In this document: positions 37,622 through 45,796 of the stretch, one piece after another | Position numbering within the stretch: position 1 is the stretch's first letter | Layout of the letters: every line of letters starts with the position of its first letter | From: Rhodohalobacter barkolensis | Lineage (GTDB): Bacteria > Bacteroidota > Rhodothermia > Balneolales > Balneolaceae | Direction: 5' to 3' | Length of the DNA stretch: 64,000 bases | Assembly: GCF_002834295.1 (NCBI RefSeq) | Contig: NZ_PISP01000002.1 | Location: forward strand, 248,001 to 312,000 | Position numbers and translations under genes: made by a program | The notes under the pieces: generated by a model | Databases searched by the model: none | What the model was told of the DNA's origin: nothing | Seen by the model: only the letters and a program-made list of their open reading frames with translations

Positions 37622-37829
37622 AGCAAATGTTTCAAGACTCAAAAGATAAGGATTCGTTAAAGAGAAAATCAAACGAATACTTATAAAATTTGAAAAAAAT
37701 TTGAGCATCATTTGTGCGGTAGCACAATTCATAAACACTTATTCAATTGTGCCTTTAAGTTATTACATTTATGTCGAATAAACATGAAATTCAGTTATAA
37801 CGTTTGTTAAATAAAATGAAAGCGCAGAT

Positions 37830-38228
37830 ATGGCAACTATATTCACGAAAATTATAAAGGGCGAGATCCCCTGCTACAAAATCGCGGAGAGTGAAACTCA
37901 TTACTCATTTTTAGATATCAACCCGATTGCCGAGGGTCATACTTTGATTGTACCTAAAAAGGAAGTCGATTATCTATTTGATCTTTCGGATGATCTTTTG
38001 GGTGATACCATGATCTTTGCAAAGAAGGTTGCAAAAGGGATCGATAAGGCGTTGAATCCGATCAGAACGGGAATAATCGTGGAGGGACTTGAAGTTCCAC
38101 ATGCACATATTCATCTGGTGCCGATCTATAAAGAATCTCAGGAAGTCTCCCTGAAACGGAAAGTGGACGTGTCGGAAGACAGAATGAAAGAGCTGGCTGA
38201 TCTGATTTCTAAAGCTGTGGAGATCTGA
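37830..38228 (+). CDS. HIT family nucleotide-binding hydrolase
   Basis: A 132-residue histidine triad protein. It begins ATIFTKIIKGEIPCYKI and carries the triad as VPHAHIHLVP at about residues 90-99. HIT proteins hydrolyse nucleoside phosphoramidates or dinucleoside polyphosphates. aroQ starts 3 bp after its stop, so the two are cotranscribed, followed by the flippase gene. Confidence 0.94.
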   Translation: MATIFTKIIKGEIPCYKIAESETHYSFLDINPIAEGHTLIVPKKEVDYLFDLSDDLLGDTMIFAKKVAKGIDKALNPIRTGIIVEGLEVPHAHIHLVPIYKESQEVSLKRKVDVSEDRMKELADLISKAVEI

Positions 38229-38231
38229 TTG

Positions 38232-38666
38232 ATGAAAATTCTTGTACTGAACGGACCAAACTTGAATATGCTTGGGAAGCGTGACCCTGAAGTGTATGGA
38301 TCTGAAACACTGACGGATATTGAAGAGAATCTGCAAGGTGAATATCCCAATGTCGATTTTGAGTTCCTGCAGAGCAATCACGAAGGAGAGCTGATCGATG
38401 CCATTCAAAAAGCAAGAGATGGGTCTGTTGATGCCCTGATTGCAAACTGGGGCGGATTCACCCACTCATCGGTTGCCATCCACGATGCACTGGAACTTCT
38501 GGAGATTCCCAAAGTGGAAGTTCACCTGTCTAATATCCATGCGCGGGAAGAGTTCCGTGAGCGATCCATTACCGGAAAAGCGATGAATGGAATCATAACA
38601 GGATTCGGCTCGATCAGTTATACGCTGGGTGTTGAAGCTGCACTGAAAATCCTGGCCAACCGATAA
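38232..38666 (+). CDS. aroQ: Type II 3-dehydroquinate dehydratase
   Basis: A 144-residue enzyme of the shikimate pathway that dehydrates 3-dehydroquinate. Its signature is VLNGPNLNMLGKRDPEVYG with the catalytic Tyr. SNHEGELIDAI, GGFTHSSVAIHDAL and VHLSNIHAREEFR follow. The usual NPGAYTHTS appears here as NWGGFTHSS. I use ATG 38232; a TTG immediately before is also in frame. It sits between the HIT and flippase genes. Confidence 0.94.
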   Translation: MKILVLNGPNLNMLGKRDPEVYGSETLTDIEENLQGEYPNVDFEFLQSNHEGELIDAIQKARDGSVDALIANWGGFTHSSVAIHDALELLEIPKVEVHLSNIHAREEFRERSITGKAMNGIITGFGSISYTLGVEAALKILANR

Positions 38667-38671
38667 AATCT

Positions 38672-40153
38672 GTGCAAAAACTTAAAGAACTCTTTTCGGA
38701 TACATTGATCTACGGCATCAGCAGTGTGCTGGCGCGGTTTATCAACTATCTGCTGGTTCCGCTGCACACCGGTGTGTTCAACACGGCTCAGTATGGTGTG
38801 ATTGGATTGGTGTATGCCGCCATCGCCTTTCTGAATGTGGTATTCACGTTTGGAATGGAGTCGGCTTACCTGCGTTATGCGGAAAACCGAAAAGAAGCTG
38901 CTTCCGTTTTTAAAACGCTTCAAACCGGCCTTTTAATTTTTGCATCTCTTCTCTGTGTGATCCTTTATCTCACAATGCCGGCACTTTTGCCTCTGCTGAA
39001 TCTCGGTGAAGAGACATCCGTCATCTTTTTGATGATGCTCGGTATCCTTTGGTTTGATACGCTCTCTATTGTGCCGATGGCGGAACTTCGCTTAACCAGA
39101 AGAGCGTATCTTTTTGCGGTTCTGAAGACCCTGAATGTGCTGATCAACCTGGCGCTCAACTTTTATCTTATTCTCTCTCTGGGATGGGGAATTGAAGCGG
39201 TCTTTTTTGCAAATCTGGCAGGGTCATTTGTAATGACGGTTCTGGTCTGGATTTCTACGGCTGATCTGCTCAAGGGATCATTCAGTAAACAGTGGATGAA
39301 AACCGCGTTTGAGTTTGGCTGGCCGTTTGTTCCTTCAGGTATCGGTTTTGTGGTGAATGAGATGCTGGATCGCTTTCTTCTGAATGGAATGGATCCGGCA
39401 AACACCGAGCGGCTGTATGGCTTGGGAACTACCCCGGAAGATATTGTAGGAATCTATAATGCCTGTTATAAGCTTGCAGTATTTATGCTGCTGCTCGTTC
39501 AGATGTACCGAATGGCCTGGCAGCCATTTTTTATGCGTCATGCAAAGGATGGAGAGTCGCGCAAGCTTTTTGGTCAGGCGTTTATCTGGTACAATGCGTT
39601 CTCGGCCCTGCTCTTTCTGGGTGTGGCTCTGTTGAAAGAGCAGATCGTAGCCATTCCAATTCCCGGCACCGAGGCTACGCTGATTGACAGTGCCTATTGG
39701 GGAGGACTGGAAATTGTGCCGTTTCTCCTACTGGCATATTGGTTTCATGGCTGGTATATCAACTTTTCGTCCGGGGTATTTATCAAGGAGAAGACAAGGG
39801 TATTCTATAAAATCACCCTGATGGGAGCGGCAGTAACGATCATCGCCAACCTGATTCTGATTCCCTACTTCGGTATGACCGGCTCCGCAGTAGCCACACT
39901 TCTTAGCTACGGTGCGATGGCTACAACGCTGGGAGTCTATAGCAAAAAAGTGATGGAGGTGCCGTATCGTCTTCCGGAGAGCTTTGGGTTGATGGCGGTG
40001 ATGGCAGCGTTGGTTTTTGCTGAACCGATGGTTATGAATCTATTCAACAATGGATGGCTGCTATCAAAAATAGTCATCACTTTCATCGGCCTGATTGCTA
40101 TTGCAACCTATCTGAAAGTTCTGCTCCACAATTCTGAAAAGGAATTGTTGTAA
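38672..40153 (+). CDS. Oligosaccharide flippase family membrane protein
   Basis: A 493-residue membrane protein with about 12-14 hydrophobic helices. The Wzx-like opening LFSDTLIYGISSVLARFINYLLVPLH (parts: GISSVLARFINYLLVPL) leads into the polysaccharide biosynthesis/MATE-like fold. It probably flips lipid-linked sugars across the inner membrane. It starts with GTG at 38672, 5 bp after aroQ. Its C-terminal codons recur as a decayed copy at 40733-40801, beyond the GxxExxY cassette. Confidence 0.87.
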   Translation: MQKLKELFSDTLIYGISSVLARFINYLLVPLHTGVFNTAQYGVIGLVYAAIAFLNVVFTFGMESAYLRYAENRKEAASVFKTLQTGLLIFASLLCVILYLTMPALLPLLNLGEETSVIFLMMLGILWFDTLSIVPMAELRLTRRAYLFAVLKTLNVLINLALNFYLILSLGWGIEAVFFANLAGSFVMTVLVWISTADLLKGSFSKQWMKTAFEFGWPFVPSGIGFVVNEMLDRFLLNGMDPANTERLYGLGTTPEDIVGIYNACYKLAVFMLLLVQMYRMAWQPFFMRHAKDGESRKLFGQAFIWYNAFSALLFLGVALLKEQIVAIPIPGTEATLIDSAYWGGLEIVPFLLLAYWFHGWYINFSSGVFIKEKTRVFYKITLMGAAVTIIANLILIPYFGMTGSAVATLLSYGAMATTLGVYSKKVMEVPYRLPESFGLMAVMAALVFAEPMVMNLFNNGWLLSKIVITFIGLIAIATYLKVLLHNSEKELL

Positions 40154-40194
40154 GGAATCAAGACTTACAGTTCCCTATGTGTGCAGAGATTTTC

Positions 40195-40234
40195 TTCTCG
40201 CAGATTTCCGCGGATTCTACCGCAGATGTTTAGC
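40195..40234. repeat. Left inverted flank of the GxxExxY cassette
   Basis: This stretch starts ttctcgcagatttccgcgga and matches the reverse complement of 40647-40686; the outer 21 bases agree at 19 positions. A related but rearranged version lies at 45700-45743. Confidence 0.75.
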
Positions 40235-40262
40235 AGAAAATAAAATAAATCAAGCTGGAATA

Positions 40263-40640
40263 ATGCACGAAAATGATCTTTCATATGAAATTCGGGGAGC
40301 AGTTTTTAAGGTACATTCCACTTTGGGACCGGGCTTGCTGGAGTCTGTATATGAAACTGCAATCGCTCATGAAATGAGAAAAAAGGGAATTGATGTTCAG
40401 ACTCAGTTTGGTTTACCGGTGGTTTATGATGATATAAGAATGGATCAAGGGTTTAGGTTGGATTTGTTGGTAAACAACAAAGTTATTGTTGAAATAAAAT
40501 CTGTAGAGAATTTATTGAATGTTCATCACAAACAGCTACTCACATATTTGAAGTTGAGTAATCTAAAACTGGGACTTTTGATTAACTTTAATTGTATAGA
40601 TTTAAATAAATCAATGACACGGATCGTAAATAATCTTTAA
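40263..40640 (+). CDS. GxxExxY protein
   Basis: A 125-residue protein with the defining motif in STLGPGLLESVYE (Gly-Glu-Tyr spacing) near residues 20-32, then LDLLVNNKVIVEIKSVENL. That segment has the D...ExK arrangement of PD-(D/E)XK nuclease-like folds. The family is widespread in Bacteroidota and its function is unsettled. I start at ATG 40263, because the 28 codons upstream lie in the flanking repeat. The gene stands alone between inverted repeats and between two copies of the flippase 3' end, as if it were an inserted unit. Confidence 0.88.
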   Translation: MHENDLSYEIRGAVFKVHSTLGPGLLESVYETAIAHEMRKKGIDVQTQFGLPVVYDDIRMDQGFRLDLLVNNKVIVEIKSVENLLNVHHKQLLTYLKLSNLKLGLLINFNCIDLNKSMTRIVNNL

Positions 40641-40646
40641 GTTTTG

Positions 40647-40686
40647 CGTAAATCAGCGAAAATGATCTGCGGAAATCCGCGAGAAA
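40647..40686. repeat. Right inverted flank of the GxxExxY cassette
   Basis: The reverse complement begins ttctcgcggatttccgcaga and matches the left flank at 40195-40234. The repeat starts 7 bp after the GxxExxY stop codon. Confidence 0.75.
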
Positions 40687-40732
40687 CAGACACAATATTC
40701 AGGTAAACATATTTATTATTTTAATCAGTTGG

Positions 40733-40801
40733 ATTTAGCTTTATATAATTTCGGCTTATTTAAAAATCCTGCTCCGGAGCTCTGAAAAGGATTTGTTGTA
40801 A
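40733..40801 (+). pseudogene. Decayed copy of the flippase 3' end
   Basis: One frame reads AYLKILLRSSEKDLL and then TAA. The flippase at 38672-40153 ends ATYLKVLLHNSEKELL and TAA. The identity continues past the stop codon (taaggaat in both). Differences are mostly synonymous or conservative, so this looks like the tail of a once-functional second flippase allele or paralogue whose body is gone, not a recent duplication. Confidence 0.7.
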
Positions 40802-40887
40802 GGAATATCTGAATTTCCCCTCTTATATATAAGTCAGTATTAAATTTTGAATTCTCAATTTTGAGTGTTGAATTAAATGGAGGCAAA

Positions 40888-41244
40888 ATGGGTAAATCGG
40901 ATAATGTAATTTTAGATAAGTCATTTGAATTCTCTTTGATGATCATAAAGATATATCAGAAGCTTAAGTCGAAAAGCGAATTTGATATGGCTAGGCAACT
41001 GTTAAGAGCGGGAACGAGTATTGGTGCGAATGTTGAGGAGTCACTTGCTGCCTATTCAAGGAAGGATTTTAATTATAAAATGGGCATTGCCTCCAAGGAA
41101 GCGAGGGAAACCCGGTATTGGATGAGACTTATTCAAAGAGGGGGAATTCTCAATATTCCAAAAGAATATTTTGACGAAATCAATGAAATAAACTCTATTT
41201 TAACTTCGATTGTTAAAACGACTTCTGAATCATTAAACAAATAG
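40888..41244 (+). CDS. Four-helix bundle protein (23S rRNA IVS-type)
   Basis: A 118-residue all-helical protein of the family encoded in 23S rRNA intervening sequences and scattered through Bacteroidota genomes. Typical segments are LLRAGTSIGANVEESLAA and KMGIASKEARETRYWMRLI. The function is unknown. The start at ATG 40888 is preceded by a clear ggagg Shine-Dalgarno sequence 6 bp away, unusual among the neighbours. It is probably a lone mobile-type gene near the GxxExxY cassette. Confidence 0.9.
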   Translation: MGKSDNVILDKSFEFSLMIIKIYQKLKSKSEFDMARQLLRAGTSIGANVEESLAAYSRKDFNYKMGIASKEARETRYWMRLIQRGGILNIPKEYFDEINEINSILTSIVKTTSESLNK

Positions 41245-41384
41245 TCATTATTTATTAATGAATGTTGATTTTGTGTTCTTGATGTATAATTTCAATTTTT
41301 GATATCTAAATATTCAGAGTTCTACATTTTTTCCACCAATAATAATTCAAAATTCATCATTCCTCATTCAAAATTCTGAAAGAA

Positions 41385-43091
41385 ATGATCAAATCCCTCT
41401 ACATCAAAGATTTTGCTCTGATTGACGAACTGGATGTTCAGTTTGAGAAAGGGCTCAATATTATGACCGGTCAGACCGGTGCGGGTAAATCGATTATCAT
41501 CGGTGCACTGAATATGATTTTGGGTGAGCGTGCAGATACGGAAGTGATTCGCCAGGGAGCCCAAAAGGCGATCGCTGAAGCTACGATTTTTGTCGGGAAG
41601 AATGAGTATCTGTTTGAACTGCTGGAAGAGAATGCGGTTGAAGTTTCCAAAGAACTGATTCTGCGACGAGAAATCCGTCAAACCGGAAGCCGGGCGTTTA
41701 TTAACGACACTCCGGTCAATATCTCAGTACTGAAAGAGGTAGGGGATCAGCTTGTGGATCTGCATGGTCAGCACGATCATCAGCTACTGTTGAAAGAGGA
41801 GAATCACCAGGATGTGATTGATCAGTTTGATTTGGTTCAGCCGGTCATGAAGGCGTATCGGACAGAGTATCAGAAAATGTCGGAATTGCAGAAAGAGCTT
41901 CGTGATTTAAAACGCCGGGAGCGTGATTTAAGTGAGAAGATGGAGCTCTATCAGTTTCAGGTAAAAGAGCTGGAAGCAGCTGAACTGGATGCCCATGAAG
42001 AGGATGAACTGGAATCGGAGATGAATCTGCTTGACAATGCCGAGGATCTGGATCAAAAAGCGGCGGCTATTTCGGAGATCGGTAATGGCGAGGATGTGAG
42101 CCTGATTGAGCTGCTCAATACCATCAAAATGCACCTGGAGGATATGGCCCGAATTGAACCGGAGTTTCAAACCTACCTGGAAGAGGTGACCACAGCCCGG
42201 ATCAGCATCCAGGAGGCCGTACAGTTTGCCGAAAGATACAGGGATGGGATAGAGTTCAACCCGAAACGGCTGGAGACTCTGCGTCAGCGCCAATCAGAGC
42301 TGAACCGTCTTCAGAAGAAGTATCAGCGCGATATTCCGGAATTGATTCAGTATTACAATGAAATCAAAACGGAACTGAATGTAGCTGAAAATTTTGATTT
42401 GGAGATTGAGCGGATTGAGAAGAAGATTGCAGATCAGGCGGAAGTGTTAAAGGAGAGAGCAGTGGATCTGCACGAGACAAGAGTACAGGTAGGAAATCAG
42501 CTCTCAGCTGATATAGCCGATGCGCTGAAGAATTTGGGTATTGAACATGGCCGTTTTCAGGTAAGGGTGGACTGGCTGAAGGGCGGCTCCGGCTGGGTTG
42601 AGGTTGATGGAGTTCCGGTTGAGTGTACATCTGAAGGATGTGATGAGGTGTCTTTCTTCATTTCAACAAACAAGGGAGAGTCTCCAAAACCGTTGGCTAA
42701 GATTGCATCGGGCGGTGAGATTAGCAGGGTGATGCTGTCGCTGAAATCGATTCTGGCGAAGGAGCACCACTTGCCGGTGATGATCTTTGATGAGATCGAT
42801 ACGGGAATTAGCGGGCACATCTCTGAAAAAGTGGGTCGTGAGATGAGGAAGTTGTCGGAGTATTGTCAGATAGTGGCGATCACGCATCAGCCGCAGATTG
42901 CGAGCCAGGCGCACAAACACTACAAGGTGGAAAAAGTGGAGGAAGGAGAGAGAACCATCACGAAAATTATTTCACTTTCTGAGGAGGAGCATATCCGCGA
43001 AGTGGCCGGTTTGATGAGCGGTGAGGAGATTACAGACTCGGCACTAAGCAGTGCAAAAGAACTGATTGAGAGAAGCGGGATGAGGAATTGA
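41385..43091 (+). CDS. recN: DNA repair protein RecN
   Basis: A 568-residue SMC-like ATPase for double-strand break repair. The N-terminal Walker A is MTGQTGAGKSIIIGAL near residues 27-42. A long coiled-coil middle (about 155-370) follows. The C-terminal half has KIASGGEISRVMLSLK as ABC signature and VMIFDEIDTGISG as Walker B. The length matches the family (about 550-570). No LexA box is evident in the 140 bp upstream. Confidence 0.96.
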   Translation: MIKSLYIKDFALIDELDVQFEKGLNIMTGQTGAGKSIIIGALNMILGERADTEVIRQGAQKAIAEATIFVGKNEYLFELLEENAVEVSKELILRREIRQTGSRAFINDTPVNISVLKEVGDQLVDLHGQHDHQLLLKEENHQDVIDQFDLVQPVMKAYRTEYQKMSELQKELRDLKRRERDLSEKMELYQFQVKELEAAELDAHEEDELESEMNLLDNAEDLDQKAAAISEIGNGEDVSLIELLNTIKMHLEDMARIEPEFQTYLEEVTTARISIQEAVQFAERYRDGIEFNPKRLETLRQRQSELNRLQKKYQRDIPELIQYYNEIKTELNVAENFDLEIERIEKKIADQAEVLKERAVDLHETRVQVGNQLSADIADALKNLGIEHGRFQVRVDWLKGGSGWVEVDGVPVECTSEGCDEVSFFISTNKGESPKPLAKIASGGEISRVMLSLKSILAKEHHLPVMIFDEIDTGISGHISEKVGREMRKLSEYCQIVAITHQPQIASQAHKHYKVEKVEEGERTITKIISLSEEEHIREVAGLMSGEEITDSALSSAKELIERSGMRN

Positions 43092-43133
43092 GATTTTGAA
43101 AAGTGAAAAGGCAAACGGGAAACGTGAAAAATT

Positions 43134-44066
43134 ATGAAAAGCATATTTACCTTAAAAATAATCACTGGTTCAGTCTTAGTACTCATATTTTCCGGGGTAT
43201 TTTGTGAGGTCGTTTCTCAAAATCATCCAAGCATTTCTGCAATTGGAGAGTTTCGTTATGGACTGTCGGAATCATTAATTGAGGATGCTGAAGGATTAGA
43301 AGAGTTACAAGTAATGGAGTTGGATGATGGGACTGTTCGCAAGTTTTACTTGTTAGATGAAGAGTCAGAAACGTACGTTGGATTCACTTTTCCGCCCTTT
43401 AGAAATGAGTATGCACATGCTGTTCAACTAACAGGCTACGATGAAAGAGAAGAATTGTTTGGTGGTTTGAAACTGGGTATGTCTAAGGGAGATGTTTTTG
43501 AGCGTATCGGCTCTGCTTCAGATTCAAGTTTAGTAGAGATAACCGGAGGTACATTTTACAGTTTTGAAGGGAAAAACTACTCCATTGAATTAGACAGCAA
43601 GGACAGGCTGTATAGTGTTTCTTTTCATGGAATTGATAGCTATCTGATTGAACAAGGCTGGCCAAGGAGTTGGTTCAGATATGAAATTGATACAATTCAA
43701 AATGTGACTTCCTCAATTACAAATACTTCTGATTCAGATCCAACTATATTAGTAAATAATCAACCTTTTCGCCCAAGAGTGGAGTTTACCGGACGAGTAC
43801 GCGAAGTTCCTGAAAAAAGAAAAGATGTTATCGATTTATGGTTAACACAACTTGGTCAACCTGAAGAGGTGCAGAGATTATTTCTAAATGAATTTGAAGT
43901 TAGGGAAAATGGAGTTGAGTATTGGGTTGCAATTCAAAAATCATTGCTGCAGCCCCTTTTAGAAGAGACCGGAGAGGGATTATATCCAGTTGATCTATTC
44001 TTGAATATTGTCGGCCAGAGAGATGGTGAGTCAGTTTTTGTATGTAACGAATTTGTAGTTTTATAG
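43134..44066 (+). CDS. Exported protein of unknown function
   Basis: A 310-residue protein with an N-terminal signal peptide (hydrophobic about residues 8-24; probable cleavage near VVSQ). I recognise no family. The segment GLKLGMSKGDVFERIG, followed by a tyrosine/phenylalanine-rich stretch, resembles the GMSxxEVxxxLG motif of SmpA/BamE-like or peptidase-regulatory modules. That is only a local resemblance. It follows recN by 42 bp and precedes another exported protein. Confidence 0.7.
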   Translation: MKSIFTLKIITGSVLVLIFSGVFCEVVSQNHPSISAIGEFRYGLSESLIEDAEGLEELQVMELDDGTVRKFYLLDEESETYVGFTFPPFRNEYAHAVQLTGYDEREELFGGLKLGMSKGDVFERIGSASDSSLVEITGGTFYSFEGKNYSIELDSKDRLYSVSFHGIDSYLIEQGWPRSWFRYEIDTIQNVTSSITNTSDSDPTILVNNQPFRPRVEFTGRVREVPEKRKDVIDLWLTQLGQPEEVQRLFLNEFEVRENGVEYWVAIQKSLLQPLLEETGEGLYPVDLFLNIVGQRDGESVFVCNEFVVL

Positions 44067-44234
44067 CATCTATAGGAAATCAAAAATGGTTCTGGACTTC
44101 GTGAATCTTTGAGGCTTACTGACTTTGAGGTAACTTATTTTCTTTGAAACCAGCCATTTCTGTTTTCTGTTACCTTTGAATTGTTTTTCTTGTGTACTTC
44201 AAGTTTGCGTCTGTCAATTAACCCCGATGATATA

Positions 44235-45110
44235 ATGAAATTTTTTCGAGTGTTCTTCTTCGTGTTCAGTTTAGTTCTGATATCAAGCGCCTACAATACT
44301 ATATCTGCTCAGGATCGGACAGGCGAAACCGTTCGGATTACAACGACGGATGGGAATATTTTTCTCGGAGTGATTGAGCAGGAAGATGATGCTCAAATTG
44401 TTTTGCGAGTGGAAGGAATCGGAGAGGTTACGGTTCAAAAAAGGAACATTAAAAATATACAGTTCATTGATCCTGAGAGAATAAAAGAGGGTGAGTATTG
44501 GTTTGAAAATCCACAGGGTAACCGATACTTTTTTGCACCCAATGCCATTGGGCTAAAAAATGGGAACGGATATTATCAAAATGCGTGGATTCTGTTTAAT
44601 AATGTGAACTATGGAATTTCGAATAACTTCTCTTTGGGTGCCGGCACCATTCCCGTCTTTTTATTTGGAACAACATCGGTGCCATTCTGGATTTTGCCAA
44701 AGCTATCCATTCCTGTTTCTAATGATAATCTTCATTTGGGCGCAGGTGCGTTAATTGGCGGAGTAATGGGAGAAGATTCCGGTGGTTTTGGACTTTTCTA
44801 CGGGAATACGACCGTGGGTGATCGGGATAAAAATCTAACCATTGGACTGGGTTACGCATATGCTGGAGGCACATGGTCGAACACGCCACTCATTAACATA
44901 AGCGGTCTTTACAGATCGAGTAAGAGTATTCAGTGGCTGGCTGAAATTTACTTTTTACCGGGTATTGAAGAGAGCGGTGTGGGTATTTTTGGCGGCAGAT
45001 GGGCACCGGAAAAGTTCGCCGTAGATTTTGGGCTGGCCACCCCGCTGTCTAATTTTGATTTTATTGGAATACCATGGCTTGGTATAACGATTCCTTTCGG
45101 AAATAATTAA
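44235..45110 (+). CDS. Exported beta-rich protein, probable outer-membrane barrel
   Basis: A 291-residue protein with a signal peptide (residues 1-24, ending near ISAQ). A small N-terminal domain (about 27-80, ETVRITTTDGNIFLGVIEQ) resembles an Sm-like/SH3-type strand set. A glycine-rich, strand-rich C-terminal part (about 100-290), ending in ITIPFGNN, fits a beta-barrel. I start at ATG 44235, directly before the signal peptide; an ATG at 44181 would prepend a polar stretch. The function is unknown. The flavodoxin-like gene follows 5 bp downstream. Confidence 0.72.
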   Translation: MKFFRVFFFVFSLVLISSAYNTISAQDRTGETVRITTTDGNIFLGVIEQEDDAQIVLRVEGIGEVTVQKRNIKNIQFIDPERIKEGEYWFENPQGNRYFFAPNAIGLKNGNGYYQNAWILFNNVNYGISNNFSLGAGTIPVFLFGTTSVPFWILPKLSIPVSNDNLHLGAGALIGGVMGEDSGGFGLFYGNTTVGDRDKNLTIGLGYAYAGGTWSNTPLINISGLYRSSKSIQWLAEIYFLPGIEESGVGIFGGRWAPEKFAVDFGLATPLSNFDFIGIPWLGITIPFGNN

Positions 45111-45115
45111 ACTTC

Positions 45116-45697
45116 ATGATTAAATACGTACTGTTGCTGATATTCTTTTTTTGGAGCAATCAAGGGTTCGCTCAGAAGACGGTTTTGATTGCCTACCACT
45201 CTGAGACTGGAAATACAGAAGTGATGGCTCAATCTGTGGAAAAGGGAGCGTTATCCGTGGATGGAGTTTCTGTTGTTTTGAAAAGTGTAGACGATGTTTC
45301 AAACGAAGATTTGATTTCGGCAGACGCCATTATCGTAGGAAGCCCGGTTTACAACGCCAACGTCACTCCTGAAATATCAGCCTTTATTGCTTCCTGGCCG
45401 TTCGAGGTGCAACCGCTGAAGGATAAAATCGGAGCGGCTTTTGTGACTGCCGGAGGGATTTCGGCAGGTGAGGAGATCGTGCAGATGAACATCCTGCAAA
45501 GCATGCTGGTTTTCGGAATGATTGTGGTTGGTGGTCCGGATTGGACACAACCGTTTGGTGCATCTGCTGTGACGGGTGAGCCGCCGTTTGAGGTGAGTGA
45601 ACAAAATGAAATATCAGAACAGTTTACAGAGAAAGGTTTTCTATTGGGTGAGCGGGTGGCGAAGCTTGTTAAAAGTATGAACTCCGTGGTAGAATAA
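45116..45697 (+). CDS. Exported flavodoxin-like protein (WrbA-type)
   Basis: A 193-residue flavodoxin/NAD(P)H:quinone-oxidoreductase-like protein. The FMN phosphate loop is LIAYHSETGNTEVMAQ, and further family segments are IIVGSPVYNANVTPE and AFVTAGGISAGEE. Unusually, a signal peptide precedes the fold (MIKYVLLLIFFFWSNQGFAQ, residues 1-20), whereas flavodoxins and WrbA proteins are normally cytoplasmic. Export with bound FMN would require folding or cofactor loading outside. It is coupled to the upstream barrel gene (5-bp gap). Confidence 0.82.
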   Translation: MIKYVLLLIFFFWSNQGFAQKTVLIAYHSETGNTEVMAQSVEKGALSVDGVSVVLKSVDDVSNEDLISADAIIVGSPVYNANVTPEISAFIASWPFEVQPLKDKIGAAFVTAGGISAGEEIVQMNILQSMLVFGMIVVGGPDWTQPFGASAVTGEPPFEVSEQNEISEQFTEKGFLLGERVAKLVKSMNSVVE

Positions 45698-45699
45698 TT

Positions 45700-45743
45700 T
45701 TCTCGCAGAGTCTCGCAGATGGGTCGCTGAGTCACGCAGATTT
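45700..45743. repeat. Rearranged copy of the GxxExxY-flank repeat
   Basis: Starts ttctcgcagagtctcgcaga and continues with further cgcaga/cgctga units. It shares the ttctcgcaga start and cgcagattt end with the flanks at 40195 and 40647, but there is no gene beside it. It lies 3 bp after the flavodoxin-like stop. Confidence 0.55.
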
Positions 45744-45796
45744 TTAAAAATTTTCATGTTTCGCTTCGCGTCAAAAGATGAGTCGTGGCTATAAAA

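Noticed and set aside
37532-37738. Open frame across tRNA-Lys
   Set aside because: It runs through a complete tRNA gene and has no protein features.
40179-40262. Upstream extension of the GxxExxY protein
   Set aside because: These codons translate the flanking repeat; family members start near ATG 40263.
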